Part shown: positions 18,341-27,081 of the stretch, piece after piece
Layout: each line of letters starts with the position of its first letter
Numbering within the stretch: the stretch's first letter is position 1
Assembly (NCBI GenBank): GCA_028278205.1
Contig: JANQES010000022.1
Coordinates: forward strand, 1 to 50,330
DNA length: 50,330 nt
DNA from: Rhodothermales bacterium
GTDB lineage: Bacteria; Bacteroidota; Rhodothermia; Rhodothermales; Bin80
Direction: 5' to 3'
Notes under the pieces: model-generated
The model's database searches: none
Told to the model about the DNA's origin: nothing
Seen by the model: the letters and a program-made list of their open reading frames with translations, nothing else
Made by a program: the position numbers and the translations under genes

Positions 18341-19293
18341 ACCGCATTTTCGGCACCTAGCGGGCGCACAGCTTCGCCTTCGTTCACCTCATAACACCCC
18401 GGATCGCTGCAAGGCACGAACTCGAATTCCAGCGTCGTGTGATGGATGTGAAAGACCTCGCCCAGCCGCTGCTTGATGCCGTGCTTGACGGTTTCCATAT
18501 GCTCCAGATCGGCCTTGTCGATGACGATGTGCGCCTCCAGCGCCACGTCGTGTTCGTCGAACTGCCAGACGTGCAGGTGGTGCATTTCGAGCACCCGGTC
18601 TATCGTTTCCACCTCGGCCACGACCCGGTCGAGATCGATGTTTTTGGGGACGCTCTCCATCAAAATGTCTATCGTTTCGCGCAGCATCGCATAGCAATGA
18701 TAGAGGATGTAGAGCGAGATCAGCAGCGTCAGGATCGGGTCGACGACGTAAATCTGATACTGGACGATCAGCACGCCACCGAGCACCACACCCACCGACG
18801 AGACAGCGTCGGTGATGATGTGGAGGAAGGCGCTTCGGATGTTGAGGCTGTCTCGGGCATCGCGGAAAAGCAGCATCGCCGTCAGCACGTTCGCCAGCAG
18901 GCCGATGACCGCCACAACGAGCATGATCGTCCCGTCGATGGACTGCGGGTTGAGGAAGCGCTCGACGGCCTCTTTGATCAGGTAGAGCGCAATCAGCACC
19001 AGCGTCACCAGATTGACGAAGGCGCCGATGATCTCGGCTCGCTTGTAGCCGAAGGTCTTGTTGGCCGTGGCGGCCCTACGCCCGATGCGCCGCGCCGCCA
19101 GACTGATGCCCAGCGACGCCGTATCGCTGAAATTGTGCAACGCATCCGAGAGCAATGCCAGGCTGCCCGAAAGAATACCGCCCACCACCTCGGCCACGGT
19201 GATGAGCAGGTTGAGCGCGATAGAAACCACCAGCCGGCGCTCGCCGCCTCGCGTGTCGGCTTCGACGTGATGATGATGGTGATGATGACCCAT
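18337..19293 (-). CDS. cation diffusion facilitator (zinc-type) exporter
   Basis: The 318-residue product is a CDF-family antiporter that exports Zn2+ or a similar divalent metal from the cytoplasm. It has six predicted membrane spans, the metal-site motifs SDALHNFSD (span 2) and HIITDAVSS (span 5), and a cytoplasmic C-terminal domain with HHLHVWQFDEHDVALEAHI. The N-terminus is a run of seven His after MG, a natural metal-binding tail. The C-terminal VPCSDPGCYE adds two Cys. It is most like the ZitB/CzcD group. No metal regulator lies next to it. Confidence 0.92.
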   Translation of the reverse strand: MGHHHHHHHVEADTRGGERRLVVSIALNLLITVAEVVGGILSGSLALLSDALHNFSDTASLGISLAARRIGRRAATANKTFGYKRAEIIGAFVNLVTLVLIALYLIKEAVERFLNPQSIDGTIMLVVAVIGLLANVLTAMLLFRDARDSLNIRSAFLHIITDAVSSVGVVLGGVLIVQYQIYVVDPILTLLISLYILYHCYAMLRETIDILMESVPKNIDLDRVVAEVETIDRVLEMHHLHVWQFDEHDVALEAHIVIDKADLEHMETVKHGIKQRLGEVFHIHHTTLEFEFVPCSDPGCYEVNEGEAVRPLGAENAV

Positions 19294-19540
19294 ACGGCGG
19301 CAACTCCGGCGAAGATGAACGTCTGCTTTCGAAACGGCTCCCGGCGCGGAAGGATCCGGGTTATGAATTTTGACGGGGTGCTTCGAGAAGACGGTTTCGG
19401 TGGGGGATGCGTCGTGGTTTTAAGGAGGGGTTCGTTGTCAAAATTCATAAAAGGGGGAAACGTTACGTTTCACGTTCCCCGAAACCCATCGCCGCGAAGG
19501 GCGTCCTTGATGGATCTTTTCAAATTTTCCTGTTTCCGAG

Positions 19541-20500
19541 ATGGAGTTAGCGGTTCCGAATCTGATTCATCTGGCGATCCCGGCCTTTGTGCTGTTGCTG
19601 GTCGTCGAAGCCATCGTCAGCGCCGTCGGGCAGCGCGAGTGGTTCGAGGTCAAAGATACCTTTGCCAGCCTGGCGATGGGCATCGGCAACGTCCTCACGA
19701 ACCTCTTCGCCAAGGGCGTCGTGCTGGCGGCGTTCTGGCTGGTCTACAAGCATACCGGCTTTTTCAAAGCATTCCTCGGACCGGAGTCGTGGTGGGTGTG
19801 GATCGTGCTCTTTTTTGCCGAAGACCTGTCGTATTACTGGTTTCACCGGATCAGCCACGGCAGCCGCTTTTTCTGGGCGTCGCACGTGATCCATCATTCA
19901 TCGAAGAAATACAACCTCGCCACAGCGCTGCGCCAGACCTGGACGGGCAACATCACCGGGACCTTCGTGTTCTGGCTCTGGCTGCCGCTGCTGGGCTTCC
20001 ATCCCATCATGATCGTCACCATGCAGTCGATCAGCCTGCTCTATCAATTCTGGATCCACACCGAGTCGATCAAGAAGCTGCCCCGGCCTATCGAATGGGT
20101 CTTCAACACGCCCTCGCACCACCGCGTCCATCATGCGTCGGACATCAAATATCTCGATAAAAACCACGCCGGCATTTTGATCATCTGGGACAAGCTTTTC
20201 GGGACGTTCCAGCCCGAAGAAGAACACCCCACCTACGGCCTGGTGACCAACATCGACACCTACAACCCGTTTCGCATCGCCTTTCACGAATGGTACGGCC
20301 TGTGGCAGGATTTCCGGCGTCCGCTGCCGTTTAAACATTGGCTGGCCTATGTCTTCGGCCCCCCCGGCTGGAGCCACGACGGCTCGCGCAAGACCACCCG
20401 GCAGTTGCGCGCCGATTTGTTGAGCCGGAGCGTCGGGGAATTGGTTGAGGAGGAGAATTGGGGAAATGCTGAGGCGGAAATTGGGGCGTTGAAGGCGTAG
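19541..20500 (+). CDS. sterol desaturase / fatty-acid hydroxylase family membrane enzyme
   Basis: The 319-residue product carries the di-iron histidine clusters of this superfamily: HRISH, HVIHHSS and HHRVHHASD, set among four or more hydrophobic spans. These enzymes hydroxylate or desaturate lipid chains at the membrane using O2. The later HEWYGLWQDF adds the last conserved His. The sequence alone does not show whether it acts on sterols, hopanoids, carotenoids or acyl chains. The start is ATG at 19541. Confidence 0.88.
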   Translation: MELAVPNLIHLAIPAFVLLLVVEAIVSAVGQREWFEVKDTFASLAMGIGNVLTNLFAKGVVLAAFWLVYKHTGFFKAFLGPESWWVWIVLFFAEDLSYYWFHRISHGSRFFWASHVIHHSSKKYNLATALRQTWTGNITGTFVFWLWLPLLGFHPIMIVTMQSISLLYQFWIHTESIKKLPRPIEWVFNTPSHHRVHHASDIKYLDKNHAGILIIWDKLFGTFQPEEEHPTYGLVTNIDTYNPFRIAFHEWYGLWQDFRRPLPFKHWLAYVFGPPGWSHDGSRKTTRQLRADLLSRSVGELVEEENWGNAEAEIGALKA

Positions 20501-20519
20501 ATTTTCTAGAGCGTATCTG

Positions 20520-20640
20520 GAAAGTCCCGTAGGGACGACCTGTGAAAAAAGAGAACAGGTCGCTCCTACGGAGCTTTTTTTGAGGAACCGGGACGTACTA
20601 CAAACAGGACACCCCTACGGGGCTCCTTCGATGATCCAGT
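20520..20640. repeat. REP-like CCCGTAGGG palindromes with terminator
   Basis: TCCCGTAGGGACGACCTGT pairs with ACAGGTCGCTCCTACGGAGC, followed by seven T, an intrinsic terminator for the hydroxylase gene. A second palindromic CCCCTACGGGG follows ACAAACAGGAC. The same units occur at 42361-42585, so this is a dispersed intergenic repeat family. Confidence 0.75.
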
Positions 20641-20695
20641 TTGCAGACACGCCCTGATAAACGCTCCGACTCCCCGGCTCTCCGACTCAATAAAA

Positions 20696-21181
20696 TCACT
20701 CTTCCGAATCCCGCACGTCGATCAGTTCGATCTCGAAGATGAGCGTGGCGTTGGGAGGGATGGTGCAGTTGGTGGGATCTTCCGGATCGTTGCAGCCGGC
20801 GCCCCGGGTGCCCCAGGCCAGTTGCGGCGGCACCGTGAGCCGGCGCAGGCCGCCCACCCGCATCCCCGGCACGCCGCGTGTGAAGCCTTCGATGACCCGG
20901 CGAGCCTGCGCGTCGTTCTCCACCACGCCGCTTTCGAGGTGGAACGAGAGCGGCTCGCGGTCGTCCTTACGCGTCGTGTCGAACACCTCGCCGTTGCTGG
21001 CGAGCATGCCAGTGTAATGGACTGTGACGATCTTGTTGCCTTCCGCCAGCGCGCCCTGACCCGGACGGGTATCGCGGATGGTCACTTCGGCCCCGATGGG
21101 GTCGTTGGGTTCACATCCGGCCCAGGCAAGCGCGAACAGCAGGCAGACGGCAAAAATACTGTTCCTGCGCAGGCGTTCCAT
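20696..21181 (-). CDS. FKBP-type peptidyl-prolyl isomerase, lipoprotein
   Basis: The 161-residue product has a lipoprotein signal (ALAWAGC) and one FKBP domain: VTVHYTGMLASNGEVFDTT, VIEGFTRGVPGMRVGGLRRLTVPPQLAWG, and IPPNATLIFEIELIDV. A short insert with two Cys (GCNDPEDPTNC) sits in the loop before the last strands. It probably helps fold secreted proteins in the periplasm. The open frame extends 220 codons further upstream without protein character; the ATG at 21181 puts the signal peptide first. Confidence 0.9.
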   Translation of the reverse strand: MERLRRNSIFAVCLLFALAWAGCEPNDPIGAEVTIRDTRPGQGALAEGNKIVTVHYTGMLASNGEVFDTTRKDDREPLSFHLESGVVENDAQARRVIEGFTRGVPGMRVGGLRRLTVPPQLAWGTRGAGCNDPEDPTNCTIPPNATLIFEIELIDVRDSEE

Positions 21182-21499
21182 CGATGAGTGGAGTGTTGAT
21201 GTGAATGCCTTTATCCTTTCTATTATGCCCGCCGCCGCCGATTGTTCACTTAAAAAAATCCGGCTGGGGCCGTATTTTTTTAGGGAGGTGGGTTTGGAAT
21301 GGAGGTTTAGGGGGATCTCCACCGGCAGAAAGTGTATAATGCAGGAAGAGTACGCGCCCTGGTAGCGCTCTTGAACGTTGATGCCCTCCTTCAATAAGTC
21401 ATTCCCGCGAAGGCGGGAACCCATCCAATGCTCCGGGGATGCCGTCAGTCCTAGAAACTTGGATGGGCCTCTGCCTGAGCCATCCCTGATCGCCGCCTC
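21182..21499. other. intergenic region before ATPase gene
   Basis: About 320 bases between divergent genes. It contains an A/T-rich stretch (21230-21300), a TATAAT string near 21336, and at 21400-21480 a degenerate inverted repeat (CATTCCCGCGAAGGCGGGAA with later GGATGGGCCT text), another intergenic repeat type. No gene is seen. Confidence 0.35.
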
Positions 21500-22930
21500 G
21501 TGAGCAAGCGTCCCAAAAAACAAGCCAACGCCGAGCCCGAAGCCAACGGCCCGACCACGCCGCCGCCGGCCTATTTTCTCTCGGTCACGCTCGAAAACGT
21601 CCGCTGCTTCGGCGAGGCGCAGACGCTCGACCTCTCCGACGGCGAAGGCCGCCCGGCCCAGTGGACCGTCATCCTCGGCGACAACGGCACAGGCAAGACA
21701 ACGTTGCTTCAGGCGATTGCGGCGTTGGAGCCTGTGCTGCATAATCGCTTCGTGACCGAGAATGATGGGAGGGTGGCTGTTGCAAGATTCGTTTCTCCTT
21801 TCCTTACCGACTGGAATCCATATCGATCTAAAGATGGTCATTTTGAAATCAGCAGCGATCTGTGTATTGGTAACAAACTGACAGAATATTCAGACGGCGA
21901 GATCTTAGAAGGGTGGAATGTAGAGGAATGGTTCGAAGGTGGTGGAAGGCGGGGAGCAAGGGAGGGAAAGCCTTGGTCCTTCGAAAGAATTGGTGGACTC
22001 AAATGTTACGCCTACGGTGCATCGCGCCATATGGCAACGACGCGTTATACGAGAGAAGAAGATGTTGATCGAACAGCGACACTTTTCTCAGACGATGTAG
22101 CGTTGCCCAATGCCGAAGAGTGGTTATTGAAGAGATACGTTGCGGGCCTTCGAGCTTCCGCTAAGACAGTCAAGGACAAGGTGGAGCAGCAGCTCAAGCA
22201 AATCAAAGAGATACTCATTCCATTGTTGCCTGATGTTGAGAGTATTGGATATACGGAAACGGCTGATCCGAGTGATGTGACGCGTGTGGAATTTGAGACC
22301 CCGTACGGTTGGGTGAGACTTAACCAACTCAGCCTCGGCTATCGCACGATGATAGCCTGGACCGTCGATGTCGCCCGTCGTCTTTTCGAACGCTATCCAG
22401 ATAGTGAAAATCCATTAGCCGAGCCGGCCGTTGTGCTCGTTGATGAAATCGATTTGCACCTGCATCCACAGTGGCAGCGCAAGATCATCGATTTTTTAGG
22501 TGATCTTTTTGAAAATACACAATTCATCGTCACGGCACACAGCCCGCTTGTCGTGCAGGCGAGGGCGGATGCGAACATCGTGTTGCTACGGCGGGAAAAA
22601 AATGAGGAGGGAGAGGATTACGTCGTCATTGATAAGGATGTCGTAGCCATCCGCAACTGGCGTGTCGATCAGATCTTAACAAGCGATCTATTCGGCTTGG
22701 TGAGCGCGCGACCGCCGTATCTCGATAAACTTCTGAAACGGCGCCGAGAACTCTTGTCGAAGGGCACTTTCACGGAGGCAGATAGAAAGGAACTGAAGGA
22801 ACTTGAAGAGGAAATGGGCGAACTTCCGACGGGCGAGACGCCGGCAGACATCAGGGCGATGGATATCATTCACAGGGCTGCCGCATGGCTGGAGAAGAAT
22901 CCTGACGCGATCCATGATTCGAATTCATAA
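21500..22930 (+). CDS. AAA-family ATPase (AAA_21-like, PtuA-type)
   Basis: The 476-residue product has Walker A GDNGTGKTT (about 60-68), a long middle region, and Walker B with ABC-type features: VVLVDEIDLHLHPQWQRKI, then a TAHSPLVV His-loop. The C-terminal KRRRELLSKG...LKELEEEMGELP helices and AMDIIHRAAAWLEKN match ATPases that pair with small HNH nucleases in Septu-like or retron-linked defence units (my recollection of the family). The start is GTG. The first 240 bases are GC-rich like the surroundings, the rest clearly AT-richer. A truncated frame overlapping its stop may be what is left of its partner. Confidence 0.8.
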   Translation: MSKRPKKQANAEPEANGPTTPPPAYFLSVTLENVRCFGEAQTLDLSDGEGRPAQWTVILGDNGTGKTTLLQAIAALEPVLHNRFVTENDGRVAVARFVSPFLTDWNPYRSKDGHFEISSDLCIGNKLTEYSDGEILEGWNVEEWFEGGGRRGAREGKPWSFERIGGLKCYAYGASRHMATTRYTREEDVDRTATLFSDDVALPNAEEWLLKRYVAGLRASAKTVKDKVEQQLKQIKEILIPLLPDVESIGYTETADPSDVTRVEFETPYGWVRLNQLSLGYRTMIAWTVDVARRLFERYPDSENPLAEPAVVLVDEIDLHLHPQWQRKIIDFLGDLFENTQFIVTAHSPLVVQARADANIVLLRREKNEEGEDYVVIDKDVVAIRNWRVDQILTSDLFGLVSARPPYLDKLLKRRRELLSKGTFTEADRKELKELEEEMGELPTGETPADIRAMDIIHRAAAWLEKNPDAIHDSNS

Positions 22931-22955
22931 GCCCGAAGAGGAGCCGGCTTCGCCC
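22914..22955 (+). pseudogene. 5' remnant of a possible HNH-nuclease partner gene
   Basis: An ATG overlapping the ATPase stop by 17 bases starts MIRIHKPEEEPAS, resembling the opening of the TIGR02646/PtuB-like HNH proteins that follow such ATPases. After about 13 codons the frame runs into DNA belonging to the antisense YaeQ-like frame and loses all protein character. Interpretation: the gene was cut off by a deletion. The match is short and is an inference. Confidence 0.35.
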
Positions 22956-23182
22956 CAGAACCGAGGCCGGCCTGCCGCGTCGAGGCTCACCACGTCCGGC
23001 TTGTACTTGTCGCCGATGGATAGTTCGACGGTCAGCGGGGCGTAGTCGGGGAGGTAGAGCGCCCAGAGGAACGCCTTCATCAGCACGTGCTCCAGGCTTT
23101 CGCGGCTTTTTTTGACAAAAATCACCTGTTCGCCGTGCGCCCGGAGCGTCAGTTTACGGCGAAGCAGGAGGTCGGAGGACAT
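22925..23182 (-). pseudogene. YaeQ-like (PD-(D/E)XK-type) protein, C-terminally truncated
   Basis: The 85-residue frame has a coherent N-terminal part (LRRKLTLRAHGEQVIFVKKS, then HVLMKAFLWALYLPDY) leading to KPDVVSLDAAGRPRFWGEAG, which looks like the PD...E-x-G core of YaeQ-type nuclease-fold proteins. Full YaeQ proteins are about 180 residues; this one stops six residues after the core, exactly where the 3' end of the ATPase begins. It therefore seems to have lost its second half. Function unknown even for intact relatives. Confidence 0.5.
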
Positions 23183-23185
23183 TAG

Positions 23186-23352
23186 CGAGAGGGAGAAAGG
23201 GAGAGAGGGAGAGATGGGAGAATATCGAATATCGAATCAGGAATTGCGAATGTCGAAGGTGTTTCCAGGTCCTTCTACATTCTTAAATCCTTGTTCGATA
23301 TTCATTATTCATCCTCCCCCTCTCGCCCTTTCTCCCTCTTTCCCTTTCGAAA
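23186..23352. repeat. GAGGGAGAAAGG / AATATCG heptad inverted repeat
   Basis: Outer arms are purine-rich GAGAGGGAGAAAGGGAGAG and the pyrimidine complement near 23320-23345. Inside are AATATCGAATATCGAAT and the matching TTCGATATTCATTATTC. Units have a 7-base period. It fills the gap between the truncated YaeQ-like frame and mdh. A similar purine/pyrimidine hairpin lies at 28697-28788. Confidence 0.65.
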
Positions 23353-23355
23353 AAG

Positions 23356-24306
23356 CTAGCCTTCCTGTTCGGCGGCTTGCAAGCGTTCCAGCGCCGCCAG
23401 GTTCGTGCGGACGTGCTCGGCAGAGGCGGCCATCAGCGCTTGCTCGGAATCATCCAGATTCACCTCGATGATCTCTTCGACGCCGTTTTTGCCCAGACGG
23501 ACGGGGACGCCGATGAACAGGTCGTTGAGGCCGTAGTGGCCGGTGCACCAGGCTGCGCACGGCAGCACCCGGCCCGAATCTTTGACGATGGCTTCGACCA
23601 TCTCGGCGGCAGCGGCGCCCGGCGCATACCACGCCGACGTGCCCATCAGCTTGACGATCTCGCCGCCGCCTTTCTTGGTGCGCTCGACAATGGCTTCGAT
23701 TTTGTCAGCCGCCATGAGTTCGGTCAGCGGGATGCCGCCGACGGTGGTGTAGCGCGGCAGCGGCACCATCGTGTCGCCGTGGCCGCCCATCAAGAGGGCC
23801 TGGATGTCGCGTACCGACACGCCGAGTTCCATGGCGATGAAGGCGCGATAGCGGGCGGTGTCGAGCACGCCGGCCATGCCCATGACACGCTGGCTGGGGA
23901 AGCCGCTGGCCATGTACGCCACGTAGGTCATCACGTCGAGCGGGTTCGAGACGATGATGAGGATGGCGTTGGGGCTCTTGGCCGCAAACGACTCGGTGAC
24001 CGAACGGACGATCTTGGCATTGATGGCCAGCAGGTCGTCGCGGCTCATGCCCGGCTTGCGGGGCACCCCGGAGGTGATCACGCAGATGTCCGAGCCGGCA
24101 GTGGCGTCATAGTCGTTCGTCGAACCGCTCAGGCGCGTATCGAACGAGTGGATCGGGGCCGATTCCCACATGTCCAACGCTTTGCCTTCCGAGAGGCCCT
24201 CCTTGATGTCGATCAAGACGACTTCGCCTACCATGTCTTTGCGCGCGACACACTCAGCGACGGTGGCGCCGACGTTGCCGGCGCCGATGACGGTTACTTT
24301 GTTCAT
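23356..24306 (-). CDS. mdh: malate dehydrogenase (NAD-dependent, LDH-like)
   Basis: Interconverts malate and oxaloacetate in the TCA cycle. The 316-residue product has the NAD-binding VTVIGAGNVGATVAECVA (4-21), an acidic DIKEG at the end of strand 2 (NAD preference), the substrate Arg residues in VPRKPGMSRDDL (malate rather than lactate specificity), SNPLDVMTYVA, and the catalytic His in GGHGDTMVPL. AGGAGG lies about 10 bases upstream of the ATG. This is the LDH-like MDH group usual in Bacteroidota and green sulfur bacteria. Confidence 0.95.
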   Translation of the reverse strand: MNKVTVIGAGNVGATVAECVARKDMVGEVVLIDIKEGLSEGKALDMWESAPIHSFDTRLSGSTNDYDATAGSDICVITSGVPRKPGMSRDDLLAINAKIVRSVTESFAAKSPNAILIIVSNPLDVMTYVAYMASGFPSQRVMGMAGVLDTARYRAFIAMELGVSVRDIQALLMGGHGDTMVPLPRYTTVGGIPLTELMAADKIEAIVERTKKGGGEIVKLMGTSAWYAPGAAAAEMVEAIVKDSGRVLPCAAWCTGHYGLNDLFIGVPVRLGKNGVEEIIEVNLDDSEQALMAASAEHVRTNLAALERLQAAEQEG

Positions 24307-24402
24307 TGTATGAAATCCTCCTACGCCTTAGTTCGAGAGAAGCGGGGCAAGCATGCTACCAAGAAAAAAGGAATGGCGCTGCCAATATTTAGTAAAATTG
24401 TA

Positions 24403-24467
24403 TTTTCTTTTTCGTTCTTTGGGTGAACGGCCTAAGGAGCCGTTCACCCAAAGAACGAAAAAGAAAA
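24403..24467. repeat. perfect 29-bp inverted repeat abutting the sixA start codon
   Basis: The left arm (24403-24431) and right arm (24439-24467) are exact reverse complements with a 7-base loop (CTAAGGA). The right arm ends on the base before the ATG of sixA. The stem core is GGGTGAACGGC/GCCGTTCACCC. It would hide any ribosome-binding site in the sixA leader, or is a repeat inserted just upstream of the gene. Confidence 0.9.
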
Positions 24468-24944
24468 ATGGTTCTTTATCTGTTTCGCCATGGTATTGCC
24501 GGGGGGGCGCCGCCGGGGCAGGGGGATGTGGCGCGGGCGTTGACGCCGGAAGGCGTCCAGCGGCTTAAGCTTCAGGCTGCCGCGCTCCAACGGGCCGGGT
24601 TCCACGTGGATTGGCTCGTTTCGAGCCCGCTCGTGCGCGCGAGGCAGACGGCGGAGGTGCTGGCCCCGGCCCTCGGCGCAACACCCGAAATCGACACCCT
24701 GCTTAAACCCGGCTGTACGCTCAACGACGTCGCCGAACTCGTAGCGCGGCGCCCGGAGGCCGGGCGCGTCATGCTCGTCGGCCATCAACCCGACCTCGGA
24801 CGCCTCGTCCGAATGCTCACCGGCAGCAATGCCAAAATTCGCACCGGCACCATGGCCGTCATCGACGCGCAGGCGCTGCGGCCATCCGGCGGCCTCCTGC
24901 TCGGCCTCTACGACCCGGAGGTGGTGGCGCGTCTGGCTGGCTAA
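24468..24944 (+). CDS. sixA: phosphohistidine phosphatase SixA family
   Basis: The 158-residue product is a histidine-phosphatase-superfamily enzyme. The catalytic RHG motif lies in LYLFRHGIAGGAPP (residue 7 onward), conserved Arg in SSPLVRARQTAEVL, and the second His in MLVGHQPDLGRLV. SixA proteins remove phosphate from phosphohistidine in phosphotransfer proteins; the substrate here is not shown. The ATG at 24468 begins immediately after a long perfect hairpin and lacks a free Shine-Dalgarno site. An in-frame upstream ATG at 24423 would add 15 basic residues encoded by the hairpin and is less likely. Confidence 0.88.
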   Translation: MVLYLFRHGIAGGAPPGQGDVARALTPEGVQRLKLQAAALQRAGFHVDWLVSSPLVRARQTAEVLAPALGATPEIDTLLKPGCTLNDVAELVARRPEAGRVMLVGHQPDLGRLVRMLTGSNAKIRTGTMAVIDAQALRPSGGLLLGLYDPEVVARLAG

Positions 24945-25010
24945 TTGGTCATAAGTCACGGGTCATGAGGATCTTTTCTACGGATCCCATGACCCATGAC
25001 TCATGACCAT
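24944..25010. repeat. GGTCATG-type hairpin
   Basis: TTGGTCATAAGTCACGGGTCATGAGGATC pairs with GGATCCCATGACCCATGACTCATGACC. Units are 7-bp variants of GGTCATG. It fills the gap between sixA and the S9 peptidase and is related to the pair at 35866 and 46618. Confidence 0.7.
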
Positions 25011-25035
25011 CATCACCCAAACATTCCATCTCGCC

Positions 25036-27081
25036 ATGAAAAAGCCCGCTACCGTCCTGCTTGCCCTGTTGTCTCTGACGCTGATTGTCCAACCGGCGCT
25101 GGCGCAAAGCGCCGGGGGAGCGGCGACCGCACAGTGGACGCCCGAACTGGCTATGCAATACAAAAGCCTCTCGCAAACCGCCCTCTCGCCCGATGGCAGT
25201 CTGGTGGCCTACGTGGTGCGCGAGCCGATCATGAAGGGCGAAAAATCGGAATATCGCAACCATATCTGGATCACCACGGCGGACGGCACGCCCAGCTATC
25301 AGTACACGCAGGGCGAGGCCTCGTGCATCAGCCCCGCCTTCTCGCCCGACGGCCAGTATCTGGCTTTTACCTCGGCGCGGTCTGACAAGAATCAGGTGTG
25401 GATTATGCGCGTCCGAGGCGGCGAGGCCGAGCAGGTGACCGACGCCGAGGCGGGCGTCGGGGCGTTTCGCTGGGCGCCTGACGGCAGCCGCATCGCCTAC
25501 ACCATGCGCGATCCGGACACAGACGAGGAAAAGAAGCGCAAGAAAGAAAAACGCGACGTGATCCTGGTCGATAAAAACTTCAAATTCAGCCATCTCTACA
25601 CGACCACGCTTGCCAAAAACGATGAAGGCGAACGCCAAACCCAACGCCTGACCAGCGGCGATTTCCACGTCACCGAGTTCGATTGGTCGCCTGATGGCCG
25701 GACGCTCGTCTTCGCCCATCAACCCGATCCGCGTATCAATACGCGCAGCACGCGCGATCTGGCCGTCGTGCCCTCCGATAGCGGAGCGGTCACACCCCTC
25801 GTTACCTGGGCGGGGGCTGACCGCGATCCCCGGTTCTCGCCGGATGGCCGGACGATTGCCTTCGTCTCGCACGGCGGGCAGGTCGAAGACATCGGGCTAG
25901 GCGATGTCTATGTGATCCCGGCCTCAGGCGGTACGCCGCAGAAGCTGGCCGAGACGCCCGACCGAAACGCCAACTTGCTCCAATGGAGCGCCGACAGCCG
26001 TTCTGTTTTCATCACTGAAGCCCGGCGGACGGCGCGCGTCGTCTACGCGGTGCCCGCCGACGGCGCCGCACCGCGTCTCGTCACGCCGGTCGAAGACGTC
26101 GTCAGTTCGGCGTCGTTCGATAGATCGACCCGGCGGATGGCTTTTGTCTATCAAACGCCCCACACACCGCCGGACGTACACATCGCGTCGGTGGATAATT
26201 TCGCGATGCGGAAGATCACCGATCAGCACGCCGGCGTGGCCCGCCCGCCGATGGGCCGTACCGAACGCCTCACCTGGAAATCGAACGACGGCCTGGAGAT
26301 CGAGGGGCTGCTGACCTATCCGGTGGGGTATCAGGCCGGGCAGCGGGTGCCGCTGGTGTTGCAGATTCACGGCGGACCGGCGGGCGTTTTCACCGGGTCG
26401 TTCACCGGCGGGTCGGGCATCTACATGACGCAGGTTTTCGCCGAGCGCGGCTATGCGGTGCTGCGCCCGAACCCGCGCGGCAGCAGCGGCTACGGCAAAG
26501 ATTTTCGCTACGCCAATTTCAAAGACTGGGGCTTCGGCGATTACGAAGATGCGATGAGCGGCGTCGATAAGGTCGTCGCGATGGGCGTGGGGCACGAAGA
26601 CAGCCTCGCCGTGATGGGCTGGAGCTACGGCGGCTACCTGACGTCGTTCCTCGTCACGCGCACGGGGCGTTTCAAGGCGGCCAGCATGGGCGCGGGGCTG
26701 CCCAACCTCGTCAGCATGGTCACCACCACCGACATCCCCGATTACCTGGTCGCGCACATGGGCGGCGAGTTTTGGAACGATTACGAGACCTACGAAAAAC
26801 ACTCGGCCATCTACCGCATCAAAAACGTCACGACACCGACGCAGGTCATCCACGGCGCTCGCGACCTGCGCGTGCCATTCACACAGGGGCAGGAGTTCTA
26901 CGTAGCGCTCGACCGCCTCGGCGTGCCGACCGAGATGATCGTCTATCCGCGCACCCCCCACGGCCCGCGCGAACCCAGGCTCTTGATGGACGTCACGCCG
27001 CGTATCCTGAAATGGTTCGAGCATCACCTCCAACGCCAGGCGCAACCGGCGGAGGAGACCCCGGTCGAGGGCAGTTTCTGA
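25036..27081 (+). CDS. secreted S9-family serine peptidase (prolyl oligopeptidase / acylaminoacyl peptidase type)
   Basis: The 681-residue product has a signal peptide (to ALAQ), then a WD40-like beta-propeller with repeated SPDG blades (about 40-400). A C-terminal alpha/beta-hydrolase follows: oxyanion-region HGGPAG, nucleophile GWSYGG (S530), Asp in GARDLRVPF (D610) and His in TPHGPREP (H642). It probably digests peptides in the periplasm or outside the cell. An in-frame ATG eleven codons earlier exists, but MKKPATVLLALL starts a proper signal peptide. Confidence 0.92.
   Translation: MKKPATVLLALLSLTLIVQPALAQSAGGAATAQWTPELAMQYKSLSQTALSPDGSLVAYVVREPIMKGEKSEYRNHIWITTADGTPSYQYTQGEASCISPAFSPDGQYLAFTSARSDKNQVWIMRVRGGEAEQVTDAEAGVGAFRWAPDGSRIAYTMRDPDTDEEKKRKKEKRDVILVDKNFKFSHLYTTTLAKNDEGERQTQRLTSGDFHVTEFDWSPDGRTLVFAHQPDPRINTRSTRDLAVVPSDSGAVTPLVTWAGADRDPRFSPDGRTIAFVSHGGQVEDIGLGDVYVIPASGGTPQKLAETPDRNANLLQWSADSRSVFITEARRTARVVYAVPADGAAPRLVTPVEDVVSSASFDRSTRRMAFVYQTPHTPPDVHIASVDNFAMRKITDQHAGVARPPMGRTERLTWKSNDGLEIEGLLTYPVGYQAGQRVPLVLQIHGGPAGVFTGSFTGGSGIYMTQVFAERGYAVLRPNPRGSSGYGKDFRYANFKDWGFGDYEDAMSGVDKVVAMGVGHEDSLAVMGWSYGGYLTSFLVTRTGRFKAASMGAGLPNLVSMVTTTDIPDYLVAHMGGEFWNDYETYEKHSAIYRIKNVTTPTQVIHGARDLRVPFTQGQEFYVALDRLGVPTEMIVYPRTPHGPREPRLLMDVTPRILKWFEHHLQRQAQPAEETPVEGSF

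Noticed and set aside
19263..19292. Poly-His start of the CDF exporter as a cloning artefact
   Set aside because: His-rich N-termini are natural in CDF proteins, and the flanking DNA is ordinary genomic sequence without vector text.
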